This document shows, piece by piece, positions 1 through 8,701 of a stretch of 64,000 nucleotides of DNA; position 1 is the first letter of the stretch, and each line of letters starts with the position of its first letter. This DNA comes from an uncultured Prochlorococcus sp. Lineage in GTDB: Bacteria > Cyanobacteriota > Cyanobacteriia > PCC-6307 > Cyanobiaceae. Location: the NCBI RefSeq assembly GCF_902626525.1, contig NZ_CACOFR010000001.1, forward strand, positions 1-64,000, given 5' to 3'. A model generated the notes under the pieces. It was not told where the DNA came from. It worked only from the letters and a program-made list of their open reading frames with translations, and searched no databases. A program made the translations under genes and the position numbers.

Positions 1-1158
1 AATTTATTAGAACAGGATTTATTACCTGTGATTGAATTGTTAAAAACAAAAGATCCAATTTTAACTTCAGGTCCTAAGGTAAAGGAATTCGAAAAAGCTT
101 GGTCTAATTGGTTAGGTGTGAAATATAGTGTTTTTGTTAATAGTGGCTCTTCAGCTAACTTATTATGTTTAGCTTTATTAAAAGAAAAATTTCCTGAGGG
201 AGGTGATGTTATTGTTCCTCCATTCACTTGGAGTTCAGATATAAGTTCTATAATGTGGATGGGCTTTAATCCTGTATTTGTAGACATAAATTTATCTTCA
301 CTAAGCTTGAATACTGAACTAGTTATTAAAGAGTTTGAAAAAAATAAAAATATTAAAGCTATTTTTTTAACTCATGCCCAAGGTATCAATGGCTTAAACA
401 AAAAATTAATTGAATTTATTAATAAAAATGATATTTTTCTAATTGAAGATGTTTGTGAATCTCATGGTGTAGTATCGGAAAATAATAAAAAAGCAGGTTC
501 AATAGGTGACTTATCTTGTTTCTCTTTTTATTATGCACATCATATGAGCACTATTGAAGGGGGCATGGTTTGTACAGATGATGAAGAAAAATATGAGGTT
601 TTGAGAATGCTTAGGAGTCATGGAATGGTTAGAGAAATGGATAATCCTTTAAGAAAGAAGATTTGGATTGATAATTATAAGGATTTAAATGAAAAGTTTA
701 TTTTTACTAGACCTGCATTTAATTTAAGGAATAATGAGATAGGAGCAACTATCGGTCTCGAACAATTAAAAAGATTAGATTGGATGGTCAAAAAAAGGTC
801 TGAAAATTTTAAATTATTTTTAGATTTGCTTCCTGATTGGTGTTATAAAGGCTTTGATCTTGAAGGGCAAAGTAATTACGCCTTTAATTTAATCCTAAAA
901 GAAAAAGATGAATACTTAATGAGCGATTTGCAAAAACGTCTTGAGAAAAATGAGATTGAATTTAGAAGGGGTAGTGCAGGAGGAGGTAATCAGATGAGGC
1001 AGCCTTATGTTAGAGAATGTTTTAATTTTACTGAACAAGATATAAATAAAATCGCACCCGTTACGGACCATATCCATTTCTTTGGAATGTATTTAGGTAA
1101 TTATCCAGAATTAAGTTCAGAATCAATTAAAGAAATTGTAAATGTAATTAATGGATAA
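1..1158 (+). CDS. ColD-like GDP-4-keto-6-deoxyhexose 3-dehydratase (DegT/DnrJ fold), 5' end cut by window
   Basis: A fold-type I PLP/PMP enzyme of the DegT/DnrJ/EryC1 superfamily. The frame is open to base 1, so the true start lies outside the window; the first in-window start codon is GTG at 28 (residue numbers count from it). An SGSSAN phosphate-binding motif (39-44), the PLP-ring Asp (IEDVCESHG, 139-147) and a SFYYAHHMSTIEGG motif near 166-179 are visible. In ordinary sugar aminotransferases the residue at H171 is the Schiff-base Lys. His at this place is the hallmark of ColD and of the CDP-sugar 3-dehydratase E1, which use PMP to remove the C3 hydroxyl. Length fits ColD (about 390 residues) better than E1 (about 437). 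The next gene starts immediately after the stop, so they are probably cotranscribed. The exact nucleotide sugar is inferred. Confidence 0.75.
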   Translation, partial: NLLEQDLLPVIELLKTKDPILTSGPKVKEFEKAWSNWLGVKYSVFVNSGSSANLLCLALLKEKFPEGGDVIVPPFTWSSDISSIMWMGFNPVFVDINLSSLSLNTELVIKEFEKNKNIKAIFLTHAQGINGLNKKLIEFINKNDIFLIEDVCESHGVVSENNKKAGSIGDLSCFSFYYAHHMSTIEGGMVCTDDEEKYEVLRMLRSHGMVREMDNPLRKKIWIDNYKDLNEKFIFTRPAFNLRNNEIGATIGLEQLKRLDWMVKKRSENFKLFLDLLPDWCYKGFDLEGQSNYAFNLILKEKDEYLMSDLQKRLEKNEIEFRRGSAGGGNQMRQPYVRECFNFTEQDINKIAPVTDHIHFFGMYLGNYPELSSESIKEIVNVING

Positions 1159-1896
1159 ATGAATTTAAATATTGTTATTCTTGCTGGTGGGAAAGGAACA
1201 AGAGTAAGAGAAGTCCTAAAGGATACACCCAAAATAATGGCCCAAATTGAGGGGAAGCCTTTTTTGGAATGGCTATTAGCTTGGATTGACTCATGGAACT
1301 TAGAAATTTCAAAAAATATTATTTTGTCTACTTGTATCGGGCAAGAAATAATAAAGAAATATTGTGAAATAAATAATTTGAATGTGAAATGTGTACCAGA
1401 GCAAAAACCTCTTGGAACACTTGGAGCACTAGCTAATGTGGCATCTATAAATAATGCTAAAAATTATTTAGTTTTAAATGGAGATACAATTTTTAAAGCA
1501 GATTTTTATAAATTTCATAAAAGGTTCAGTTTAGAAGAGGATAAGCCCCTAATAATGTTAAAAAAAATTTTAAAGAATGATCGATACGGAGGTTTTGAAC
1601 AGATTGATAATGAATGGTTATTCAGTAAAAAAAGAACAGAATTTATATCATTAGGTGCATTTTTAATTTCAAGAGATAACTTGAAAAAAAGATGGTTAAG
1701 CGCAACTCAAATACCTTTTGAACATGACCTCATTAACAATTGCGGAAAAGAAATTTTGATTGATGAAAACCTTTTTGGTAGAGAGCCAGTTTCAGCAGAA
1801 GTCCTTAATATCAATACACCATTTATAGATATTGGCATACCCAAAACATTAAAAGAAGCTCAAACATTTATACCTAAAATTATTAATTTGAAGTAA
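1159..1896 (+). CDS. HddC-like sugar-1-phosphate guanylyltransferase
   Basis: Nucleotidyltransferase (Rossmann-like GT-A fold) that activates a sugar 1-phosphate. The signature LAGGKGTRVR lies at residues 8-17, followed by TPK (23-25), GKPFLEWL (32-39), the base-binding segment EQKPLGTLGAL (81-91) and the metal-binding GD at 108-109. Its closest family resemblance is to the D-glycero-D-manno-heptose-1-phosphate guanylyltransferase HddC. This fits the GmhA and GmhB-like genes 7 kb downstream, but glucose-1-P or mannose-1-P uridylyl/guanylyltransferases share the same motifs. The ATG follows the upstream stop with no gap. Substrate is inferred from context. Confidence 0.65.
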   Translation: MNLNIVILAGGKGTRVREVLKDTPKIMAQIEGKPFLEWLLAWIDSWNLEISKNIILSTCIGQEIIKKYCEINNLNVKCVPEQKPLGTLGALANVASINNAKNYLVLNGDTIFKADFYKFHKRFSLEEDKPLIMLKKILKNDRYGGFEQIDNEWLFSKKRTEFISLGAFLISRDNLKKRWLSATQIPFEHDLINNCGKEILIDENLFGREPVSAEVLNINTPFIDIGIPKTLKEAQTFIPKIINLK

Positions 1897-1904
1897 TTGA
1901 AACT

Positions 1905-3101
1905 ATGAAATTCGTTATTATTGGTTCTGGTATTATTGGACTCTCAATAGCTAAAGCCTTAATAGAGAAGAAGATTCATAAACCTTTAAATATTCTAATT
2001 TTAGATAAATATGCTATCCCCTCTAAAGGGACATCAGTACATAATAGTGGAGTTTTGCATGCTGGTTTGTACTATAAACCTGGATCAATGAAAGCAAAAC
2101 TTTCAATAGATGGAGGAATAAAACTGAGAGAATGGTGCAAAAAGATTAATCTTCCAATATTAGAATGTGGCAAATTATTAATACCTTTTAATGAAAATGA
2201 TTATGTAAATTTAGAAAAAATTGAAAAAAATGCATTAAATAATGGTTGCAATGTTGAAATGATAGATCATGATAGGGCTTCAAATATTCAACCTTTCCTA
2301 ATTAAAAAAGATAAGTACTTGTGGTCCCCAAATACTAGTGTTTTCGATCCAAAATTAATAGTAGAAAGACTTTATAAATCTTTGAAGGAAATGGGAGTTA
2401 ATTTCTTGAAAAAATCAGTGATTCTTGATGATTCAGATAAAAAAAGGTTGATTTTTGATGACTACACTAATTTAAGTTATGAGAATTATATAAATTGTGC
2501 TGGACCAGGCGCTCTAGATATTGCTAAATCAGTCACTAATAAATTTGATAATCTAACTATTCTTCCTTTTTTAGGACAATACGCGGTTCAAAAATCTGGA
2601 TTGGAAATTAAAACAAATCTATACCCAGTTCCAGATCCTGAGTTACCTTTTTTAGGAATTCACTTAACTCCTAGAATAAATGAATCATCTTTGATTGGAC
2701 CTAATGCTATCCCAGTATTTAAGAAAGATATTCAAGGTTATGATTTAAAAGATTTGAGAGATATTCCTTCAATAATTACGAATAATATTATTTTATTTGC
2801 ATCGAATAAATCTAATTATCGCAACCATGCTCTATCAGAATTATCTTTCAATTCTAAAAATAAATTTTATGTTAATGCACTGAGGTACTTTTCAAGTAAT
2901 CTTAAGTCTAATTTTCAAATAGAAATGGACTCTAAAACGTACGGGATAAGAGCTCAGTTGCTTAATCGAAATACATATGAATTGGAAAATGATTTTATTT
3001 ATGAGAAAATAAATAATAATATACATATTGTTAATGCTGTTAGTCCTGCATTTACATCATGTTTCTCTTTGGCTGAATTTATAGTGAATAAGTTAATTTA
3101 A
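1905..3101 (+). CDS. LhgO-like FAD-dependent oxidoreductase (DAO family)
   Basis: Flavoprotein of the D-amino-acid oxidase superfamily, most like L-2-hydroxyglutarate oxidase LhgO (398 residues, a normal length). The FAD Rossmann motif GSGIIG is at residues 7-12, and the family motif around HNSGVLHAGLYY is at 46-57. The C-terminal part contains YGIRAQLL and a final VSPAFTSCFSLAEF segment, which would cap the flavin. LhgO-like enzymes occur repeatedly in bacterial polysaccharide loci with unassigned substrates. Here the gene sits 8 bases after the HddC-like gene and 19 before an SDR, so a role in making an oxidised sugar is plausible. True 2-hydroxyglutarate oxidation is the alternative. Confidence 0.65.
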   Translation: MKFVIIGSGIIGLSIAKALIEKKIHKPLNILILDKYAIPSKGTSVHNSGVLHAGLYYKPGSMKAKLSIDGGIKLREWCKKINLPILECGKLLIPFNENDYVNLEKIEKNALNNGCNVEMIDHDRASNIQPFLIKKDKYLWSPNTSVFDPKLIVERLYKSLKEMGVNFLKKSVILDDSDKKRLIFDDYTNLSYENYINCAGPGALDIAKSVTNKFDNLTILPFLGQYAVQKSGLEIKTNLYPVPDPELPFLGIHLTPRINESSLIGPNAIPVFKKDIQGYDLKDLRDIPSIITNNIILFASNKSNYRNHALSELSFNSKNKFYVNALRYFSSNLKSNFQIEMDSKTYGIRAQLLNRNTYELENDFIYEKINNNIHIVNAVSPAFTSCFSLAEFIVNKLI

Positions 3102-3120
3102 TTTCAAATAAGATAAAACT

Positions 3121-4059
3121 ATGAAAATAATTATTTGTGGTGCAACTGGCTTTATTGGTAGAAATCTTGTTGAATACTTTAATAAAAATGGCAATGAAAT
3201 AATTGCAATTTTTAATAAAAGAGATCCTTTTCCTGTTAATTCGGGAAAGGTTAAATGGATAAAAGCAGATTTACGTATACCTGGAGTCCTTAAAGAACAT
3301 TTGCCAGGAACTGATGTTCTTCTTCAATTTGCTGCAACAACCTCTGGAGCTAAAGACATAATCGAAAGACCTTATATCCATGTAACTGATAACGCTGTAA
3401 TTAATTCATATTTGCTTAGAGAATGTTTTGAAAAAAAAGTAAGACATTTTATTTTTCCTAGTTGTACTGTTATGTTAAGTTCTATTGAGAATCAAAAAGA
3501 ATCTGATTGGGATCCAAATAATCAAATTTTTGGTAATTATTTTGGGGTTGGTAATACAAAAATTTATATTGAAAAAATGTGTGAGTTTTATAGTTCACTA
3601 GGTCTTAAAACAACAGCTTTAAGACATTCAAATGTATATGGGAAATACGATAAATTTGATCTTTATAAAAGTCATGTTTTAGGCGCAACTATTAGGAAGG
3701 TTATCAATGCTAAAGAAAATGAAGTACTGGAAGTCTGGGGATCGGGCAAAGCAAAAAGAGATTTTATATTTGTTGATGATCTTGTTGAAATGATAGAAAA
3801 ATCAATCTTAAATCAATCAGATAGTTTTGGGCTTTATAATTGTGGAATGGGATATTCCATATCAATAAATGATTTGGTAAAGAAAATAATAAAAATATCA
3901 GGTAAAAATCTAAGTATTAAAAATAATATTGATAAACCAGATTTCCCAACAGCTCTTTCACTTAATTGTGAAAAGGCTTTTACTGAATTGAAATGGAAAG
4001 TTAATACTAATTTAGAAGAGGGGTTAAAAAAAACATATCAATGGGTTAATGAGAACTAG
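3121..4059 (+). CDS. extended SDR sugar-nucleotide epimerase/reductase with altered YxxxK
   Basis: NAD(P)-binding extended short-chain dehydrogenase related to WcaG/GDP-fucose synthase and GalE families (312 residues). GATGFIG at 7-13 is the cofactor loop, and WGSGKAKRDFIFVDDL in the C-terminal half is the usual substrate-binding segment with the R-D-F/Y motif. The catalytic Lys appears as K147 in FGVGNTK, but the residue four before it is V143 instead of Tyr; Y140 and F141 lie nearby. The gene is the last of the first plus-strand run and converges with the Gmd-like gene 32 bases away. The reaction is not assignable from sequence alone. Confidence 0.6.
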   Translation: MKIIICGATGFIGRNLVEYFNKNGNEIIAIFNKRDPFPVNSGKVKWIKADLRIPGVLKEHLPGTDVLLQFAATTSGAKDIIERPYIHVTDNAVINSYLLRECFEKKVRHFIFPSCTVMLSSIENQKESDWDPNNQIFGNYFGVGNTKIYIEKMCEFYSSLGLKTTALRHSNVYGKYDKFDLYKSHVLGATIRKVINAKENEVLEVWGSGKAKRDFIFVDDLVEMIEKSILNQSDSFGLYNCGMGYSISINDLVKKIIKISGKNLSIKNNIDKPDFPTALSLNCEKAFTELKWKVNTNLEEGLKKTYQWVNEN

Positions 4060-4091
4060 AGAAGAAATTTAAAATTTAAGAATTAACATTT

Positions 4092-5066
4092 TTACTTAGG
4101 CATTGTTTCTCTTACTTCTTTTAGTAAAAATTCAACACTTTCTTCTAATGAATAAATTGGACGCCAATCGTTAAGTTTTTCAAACTTAGTTGTATCAGGA
4201 ACTTGTAAAGTAATATCTACTGGTCTAAATAATGTAGGGTCTGACTCACAAACAATTTTTGAAGAGGAATATTTAATAAGCATATTTAAAAATTCTCCTA
4301 CTAATAAAGCGTTCTTTCCTCCAAGATTATAAGCCTCTCCAGTTTTCCCATAAAGAGCAATGTCAATATAACAATCCATTGCATCTCTTACATCGATCAG
4401 TGTACGAAGAGATTCAAGATTCCCATGTTTAAGAATTTTTGTTTTACCCCTTTCAATTGATACTATCTGCCTAGCAAATGATGTAGCAAAAAGGTCAGCA
4501 CGTCTGGGATTTATATATGCAAACATTCGTGTTCTAATAGCTGAAATGTCATAAGCTTTCCCATAAGAATAAACTAACTGATCTTGTGAGCATTTTGAAA
4601 CTGAATATGGATTTACTGGGTTAATGGGACAATTCTCATTTATTGGGATCTGATTTTTATCTACTTGACCATATACTTCAGAAGTACTGCAATGAACAAC
4701 TAATGGTTTGATTTCTGTGATTCTTATAGCTTCAAGTAAATTAAGGGTCGAAAGAATATTATTTTGTACCACACTTACTGGTGTTTCAAAACAAGCCCTT
4801 ACGTTTGCATGAGAAGCTAAGTTAAATATTAAATCTGGTTTAACAAGATTTAATGTACGAATTACTGAAGATAAATCACAGAGATCGCATTCATAAAGAT
4901 TAATTTTATTTTGAATTTTCCTTAAATTATTAATTGTTGTAGTGCTATGCCATCTTGATATTCCATGTATGGATGTTTGTGGAAATCTCGTAAGTATTTG
5001 TTCAGCTAAATAACTACCACCAGAACCACTTATTCCTGTTATTAGGACTGTTTTGAAATTTCGCAT
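4092..5066 (-). CDS. GDP-mannose 4,6-dehydratase-type SDR
   Basis: Extended SDR of the GDP-mannose 4,6-dehydratase family (324 residues). The glycine-rich loop GISGSGGSYL is at 11-20, and STSEVYG (127-133) supplies the catalytic Ser/Thr and Glu typical of 4,6-dehydratases. YSVSK places Tyr154 and Lys158. The C-terminal half has the LRTLIDVRDAMDCY segment expected in this family. It would convert a GDP-hexose, or GDP-heptose as in the DmhA enzymes, to the 4-keto-6-deoxy form. That is the substrate needed by the ColD-like enzyme at the left edge and by the GDP-fucose synthase at 14287. It is transcribed opposite to its neighbours, and a 139-base intergenic region separates it from the next plus-strand gene. 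Confidence 0.75.
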   Translation of the reverse strand: MRNFKTVLITGISGSGGSYLAEQILTRFPQTSIHGISRWHSTTTINNLRKIQNKINLYECDLCDLSSVIRTLNLVKPDLIFNLASHANVRACFETPVSVVQNNILSTLNLLEAIRITEIKPLVVHCSTSEVYGQVDKNQIPINENCPINPVNPYSVSKCSQDQLVYSYGKAYDISAIRTRMFAYINPRRADLFATSFARQIVSIERGKTKILKHGNLESLRTLIDVRDAMDCYIDIALYGKTGEAYNLGGKNALLVGEFLNMLIKYSSSKIVCESDPTLFRPVDITLQVPDTTKFEKLNDWRPIYSLEESVEFLLKEVRETMPK

Positions 5067-5205
5067 TAATATATGTAAACAATTAGGTATTTAGACTACC
5101 ACAGTTTCAAAATAACTAATTTTGTTAATATAAAGTTTTTTTAAATTCTCAGTTATCTTGTTTTGATTGATGCATTAATATTAATTAATTGTTTTACAAA
5201 ATTTG

Positions 5206-6171
5206 ATGAAAAAAGTTCTAGTAACAGGTGGTACTGGGATGATAGGGAGATATTTAGTTCCGAAACTATTGTCTAGGAATTATGAAGTATTTATTGCCTC
5301 ATTAGATGGAGAAGAACTCTGCCCAAAAGGTGCAAATTTTAGAAAATTAGATTTGCGAAATTTTGATAATTGTTTGTCAGTATGTAGAGAGATGGATGAA
5401 GTTTATCATTTGGCGGGAGTGAAAGGATCTCCAAAAATGTGTAGAGAACAACCTGCGGATTTTTTTGTACCCACTATTACTTTTAGTTTAAATATGATGG
5501 AGGCAGCAAGAATATGCGGAGTTGATAAATACTTATATACAAGTTCAGTGGGTGTTTATCATCCAGCAGATATATTCAATGAAGATGATGTATGGAGAAC
5601 ATTCCCTTCAGAAAATGATAAATTTGCTGGCTGGGCCAAAAGAATGGGAGAACTTCAAGTGGAAGCTTATTTGCAGCAATACAAAAAAGGTAATTATTGT
5701 ATCGTAAGGCCAGGAAACGTTTATGGAAGATTTGATAACTTTGACCCTGATAATGCAATGGTTATTCCATCATTAATTGCAAGAATATATAATGGAGAAA
5801 ATCCACTCAAAGTTTGGGGAAATGGCAAGCCAATTAGAGACTTTATTCATGCTGATGATGTGGCATCAGCAATGATTTTCGTTATGGATAATAATATTAA
5901 TATCCCAGTAAATGTATCAAGTGGTAATGAAAATACTATAAAATCAATAGTAGAAATTATAAGTGAATCATTTGATCATATAGATTATGAATTTACTAAT
6001 GAAGGCCCCTCAGGCGATAATAAAAGGCTTATGAATGTTAGTAGGCTAAAAAGTTACGGATGGGAACCAAATGTAGCAATAAAAGATGGGATTGACGATA
6101 CAGTGAAATGGTATATAGCTGAAGGACATACTGGTTATCAAAGATATAATGCTTTTAAAGAAAAGAATTAA
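5206..6171 (+). CDS. extended SDR (WcaG/GDP-fucose synthase-like) with altered YxxxK
   Basis: NAD(P)-dependent extended SDR of the sugar epimerase/reductase group (321 residues). The ATG at 5206 is preferred over the TTG one codon upstream because it gives MKKVLVTGG, the standard beginning. The cofactor loop GGTGMIG is at 8-14. The segment around the expected catalytic motif reads FAGWAKRMGE (140-149): Lys145 is conserved but the Tyr position is Ala141. WGNGKPIRDFIHADDV marks the substrate domain. It opens a plus-strand run with the two ThDP genes, so it may act on the same sugar. Function beyond nucleotide-sugar modification is not assignable. Confidence 0.6.
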   Translation: MKKVLVTGGTGMIGRYLVPKLLSRNYEVFIASLDGEELCPKGANFRKLDLRNFDNCLSVCREMDEVYHLAGVKGSPKMCREQPADFFVPTITFSLNMMEAARICGVDKYLYTSSVGVYHPADIFNEDDVWRTFPSENDKFAGWAKRMGELQVEAYLQQYKKGNYCIVRPGNVYGRFDNFDPDNAMVIPSLIARIYNGENPLKVWGNGKPIRDFIHADDVASAMIFVMDNNINIPVNVSSGNENTIKSIVEIISESFDHIDYEFTNEGPSGDNKRLMNVSRLKSYGWEPNVAIKDGIDDTVKWYIAEGHTGYQRYNAFKEKN

Positions 6172-6271
6172 ACTTAGCATAAAATAATAATTCTTAAATT
6201 TTTTTATAACTAATCAATATTTGATTACAGTTTTCAAGATATGTTAATTTACAGGGACATAATTTAATCAA

Positions 6272-6865
6272 ATGTTAGTTAAAGATTTAATAGATTTTGA
6301 AAAAGACATAGCTGACATTTTTAATCAAGCTAAAATTAGGGCTCCAATCCATTTACATGGCAATAATGAAAATCAATTATTAAAAATATTTGAAAATATT
6401 AATTCAGATGATTGGATTTTTAGTTCATGGAGAAGTCATTATCACTGTTTGTTAAAGGGAGTTCCCCCCCAACAATTAAAAAAGGATATTCTCGATGGCA
6501 AAAGTATGACCCTCCTTTACCCAGAATATAAAATTTATACTAGTGCAATAGTCGCAGGGGTTATTCCTATTGCCTTAGGTACAGCACTTTCTCTAAAAAG
6601 AGAGGGAAAGAATGAAAAGGTTTTTCTTTTTATGGGTGGTATGACTTCTGAAACAGGTGCAGCTCATGAAGCACACAAATATGCAACATCGCATAACTTG
6701 CCATTAGAATTTATTATTGAAATTAATCATAAATCAGTTTGCACAGACACCTTAAAGACATGGAATATGAAAAAATATTCCTTAGTGGGAAAGAAAAATG
6801 TAACTCATTACGAATATGATTTGCCTTGGCCTCATGCAGGCTCTGGGGTTAGAGTACAATTTTAG
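6272..6865 (+). CDS. ThDP-dependent enzyme, alpha (diphosphate-binding) subunit
   Basis: A stand-alone diphosphate-binding domain of the thiamine-diphosphate superfamily, resembling the E1-alpha part of 2-oxo-acid dehydrogenases (197 residues, far shorter than the roughly 320 of E1-alpha). The segment MGGMTSETGAAHEA (121-134) followed by FIIEIN ending at N152 corresponds to the GDG-x(25-30)-N cofactor motif, with spacing 27. The metal-binding Asp of that motif is Gly123 here. It lies 11 bases before the beta-type gene, so the two likely form one enzyme. Such split pairs in polysaccharide loci are expected to move or condense a two-carbon unit. The substrate is unknown. Confidence 0.7.
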   Translation: MLVKDLIDFEKDIADIFNQAKIRAPIHLHGNNENQLLKIFENINSDDWIFSSWRSHYHCLLKGVPPQQLKKDILDGKSMTLLYPEYKIYTSAIVAGVIPIALGTALSLKREGKNEKVFLFMGGMTSETGAAHEAHKYATSHNLPLEFIIEINHKSVCTDTLKTWNMKKYSLVGKKNVTHYEYDLPWPHAGSGVRVQF

Positions 6866-6876
6866 GAATATTGGTT

Positions 6877-7413
6877 ATGAAATATTTTGATGAATTAAAA
6901 AGAACTATGGAATGGCTGAGTGATCAAGAAAATACTATTTTTATTGGTCAAGCTGTTGAAGTCCCTGGGACTGCCATGTTCAATACTTTAAAAGATATAG
7001 ACATGAATAAAAGAATAGAAATGCCTGTTTTTGAAGATACTCAGTTAGGGATTTCTGTTGGGATGTCGCTTACTGGTAAAAGAGTAATAAGCATTTTTCC
7101 TAGATGGAATTTTTTACTATGTGCAACAAATCAGCTTGTTAACCACTTAGATAAATTCCCCATTATGAGTGACGGTAAAATTAATCCAAAAATTATTGTT
7201 AGAACAGCTGTTGGTTCAGAAAGGCCCTTATTCCCAGGTCATCAACATATTGGTAATATGTCGAATGCATTTAGAGGAATGTTATCCTCCGTAAATGTTA
7301 TTGAACTTAATGAGCCTGAAGAGATTTTTCCTGCTTACGAAAAAGCATATAATAGCGAGGACGGAAAAAGTACAATATTAGTAGAGTTTCAAGACTTTTA
7401 TAATGAGAAATAA
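6877..7413 (+). CDS. ThDP-dependent enzyme, beta (pyrimidine-binding) subunit
   Basis: A stand-alone pyrimidine-binding domain, like E1-beta or the middle domain of transketolase, but without the C-terminal transketolase domain. The ATG at 6877 is preferred over a TTG two codons earlier, giving 178 residues. The segment MPVFEDTQLGISVGMSLTG contains the Glu expected to activate the thiamine aminopyrimidine ring. A further conserved stretch is VRTAVGSERPLFPGHQH. It probably pairs with the alpha-like protein just upstream (stop-to-start gap 11 bases). Downstream is the longest gap in the left half of the window. Partner and cofactor type are well supported; the reaction is not. Confidence 0.7.
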   Translation: MKYFDELKRTMEWLSDQENTIFIGQAVEVPGTAMFNTLKDIDMNKRIEMPVFEDTQLGISVGMSLTGKRVISIFPRWNFLLCATNQLVNHLDKFPIMSDGKINPKIIVRTAVGSERPLFPGHQHIGNMSNAFRGMLSSVNVIELNEPEEIFPAYEKAYNSEDGKSTILVEFQDFYNEK

Positions 7414-7707
7414 TTATATTAATAACAAAAAATTTATTTGATTTAAATTTGAGTAATTAAAAAAATTGGAATTTCTAAATTTAAAAATTAAATAAAAATT
7501 TTCTTTAGAAAAAATACTCTTTAATATTTATACCGGTAAAAATTAAGTACTTTTAAGATATTTTTCATAAATAATTTAGAAGATCCATACATAGTTGTTA
7601 TTTGGTAATTGTGTTTGACCTTTGCAATGTAAAATAATTTATTAGAACAACTTTAAGATGATAAAGTTAGGGCTTATTAATTCAATTAATGTTTTGAAAG
7701 GGTTTTT
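7414..7707. other. 294-base AT-rich intergenic region
   Basis: No open frame of useful size and no strong hairpin followed by a T-run was seen. A TTGACC hexamer at 7615-7620 could be a -35 element for the plus-strand gene at 7708, with TTTATT or TTATTA about 17-18 bases later as a weak -10. The promoter reading is tentative. Confidence 0.3.
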
Positions 7708-8640
7708 ATGACAAAAATTTTAGTAACAGGTGGTGCTGGTTATATTGGATCAGTCTTGATCCCGAAACTTCTCTCGGATGGTTATGAAGTAACTTGTGTA
7801 GATAACTTAATGTATGAGCCAACGAGCTTAATGATGGCAACAATTAATAAAAACTTTAAATTAATTGTAGGTGATGCGAGAGATAAAGAATTAATGAAAC
7901 CTTTGATAGAAAAAAACGATGTCATAATTCCACTTGCTTGTATGACGGGCGCACCTTTATGTAATAAAGATAAAGTTGCAGCAGCCTCAGTAAATAAAGA
8001 CTCTGTTGTTATGTGTTCAGAACTCAGTTCTCAAGACCAGTTGCTGATTTATCCATGTACGAATAGTGGATACGGAATTGGGGAGGAGGGGATTTTTTGT
8101 ACAGAGGAATCGCCTCTAAAGCCTATTTCTCTATATGGGAAATTAAAGGTTGAGGCTGAAAATATTCTCCTTCAAAAAGGGAATGCTATTACATTTAGAC
8201 TAGCTACAGTATTTGGAATAAGTCCTAGACCAAGGCTTGACCTCTTAGTAAATGATTTTACGTACCGAGCCTATTTTGATAAAACAGTTGTACTCTTTGA
8301 AGCAGAATTCAAAAGAAATTATTTGCATATTGAAGATGCCGCTGATGGATTTAGATTCGCTATAAAAAATCCCAATTTAATGGGAAATTGCTTTAATTTG
8401 GGATATAGTGAAGCAAATCTATCTAAACGTGAATTATGCGAAGAAATCAAAAAAGTTATTCCTGACTTTGTATATCTAATTTCTGAAATAGGTTCAGATA
8501 TAGATAAGAGAAACTACATCGTAAGTAATCAAAAGATAGAGGATGCAGGATTTAAGGCAAAAAGAGATTTATCAACCGGAATTAAGGAATTAGTGAAGGC
8601 TTTGCCATTATTAAAAAGAACTCAGTTTGCAAATATTTAA
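7708..8640 (+). CDS. NAD-dependent sugar epimerase/dehydratase (extended SDR)
   Basis: Extended SDR of 310 residues with the classical cofactor loop GGAGYIG (8-14) and an intact YGKLK catalytic motif (Tyr143, Lys147). The C-terminal half contains a KRNYLHIEDAADGF segment typical of nucleotide-sugar epimerases. Directly downstream are gmhA and a GmhB-like gene, so it may epimerise or reduce a GDP-heptose derivative, as SDRs do in 6-deoxyheptose loci. That assignment rests on context only. It starts the second plus-strand run after a 294-base gap. Confidence 0.7.
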   Translation: MTKILVTGGAGYIGSVLIPKLLSDGYEVTCVDNLMYEPTSLMMATINKNFKLIVGDARDKELMKPLIEKNDVIIPLACMTGAPLCNKDKVAAASVNKDSVVMCSELSSQDQLLIYPCTNSGYGIGEEGIFCTEESPLKPISLYGKLKVEAENILLQKGNAITFRLATVFGISPRPRLDLLVNDFTYRAYFDKTVVLFEAEFKRNYLHIEDAADGFRFAIKNPNLMGNCFNLGYSEANLSKRELCEEIKKVIPDFVYLISEIGSDIDKRNYIVSNQKIEDAGFKAKRDLSTGIKELVKALPLLKRTQFANI

Positions 8641-8701
8641 TCCTATATCGATAAACTCTATTTAAAAATATTTTTTAAATTGAAAATCAAGATTCAAATT
8701 T

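Noticed and set aside
7636-7649. 14-base match to the first bases of the window (AATTTATTAGAACA)
   Set aside because: AT-rich and not flanking a mobile gene; likely coincidence.
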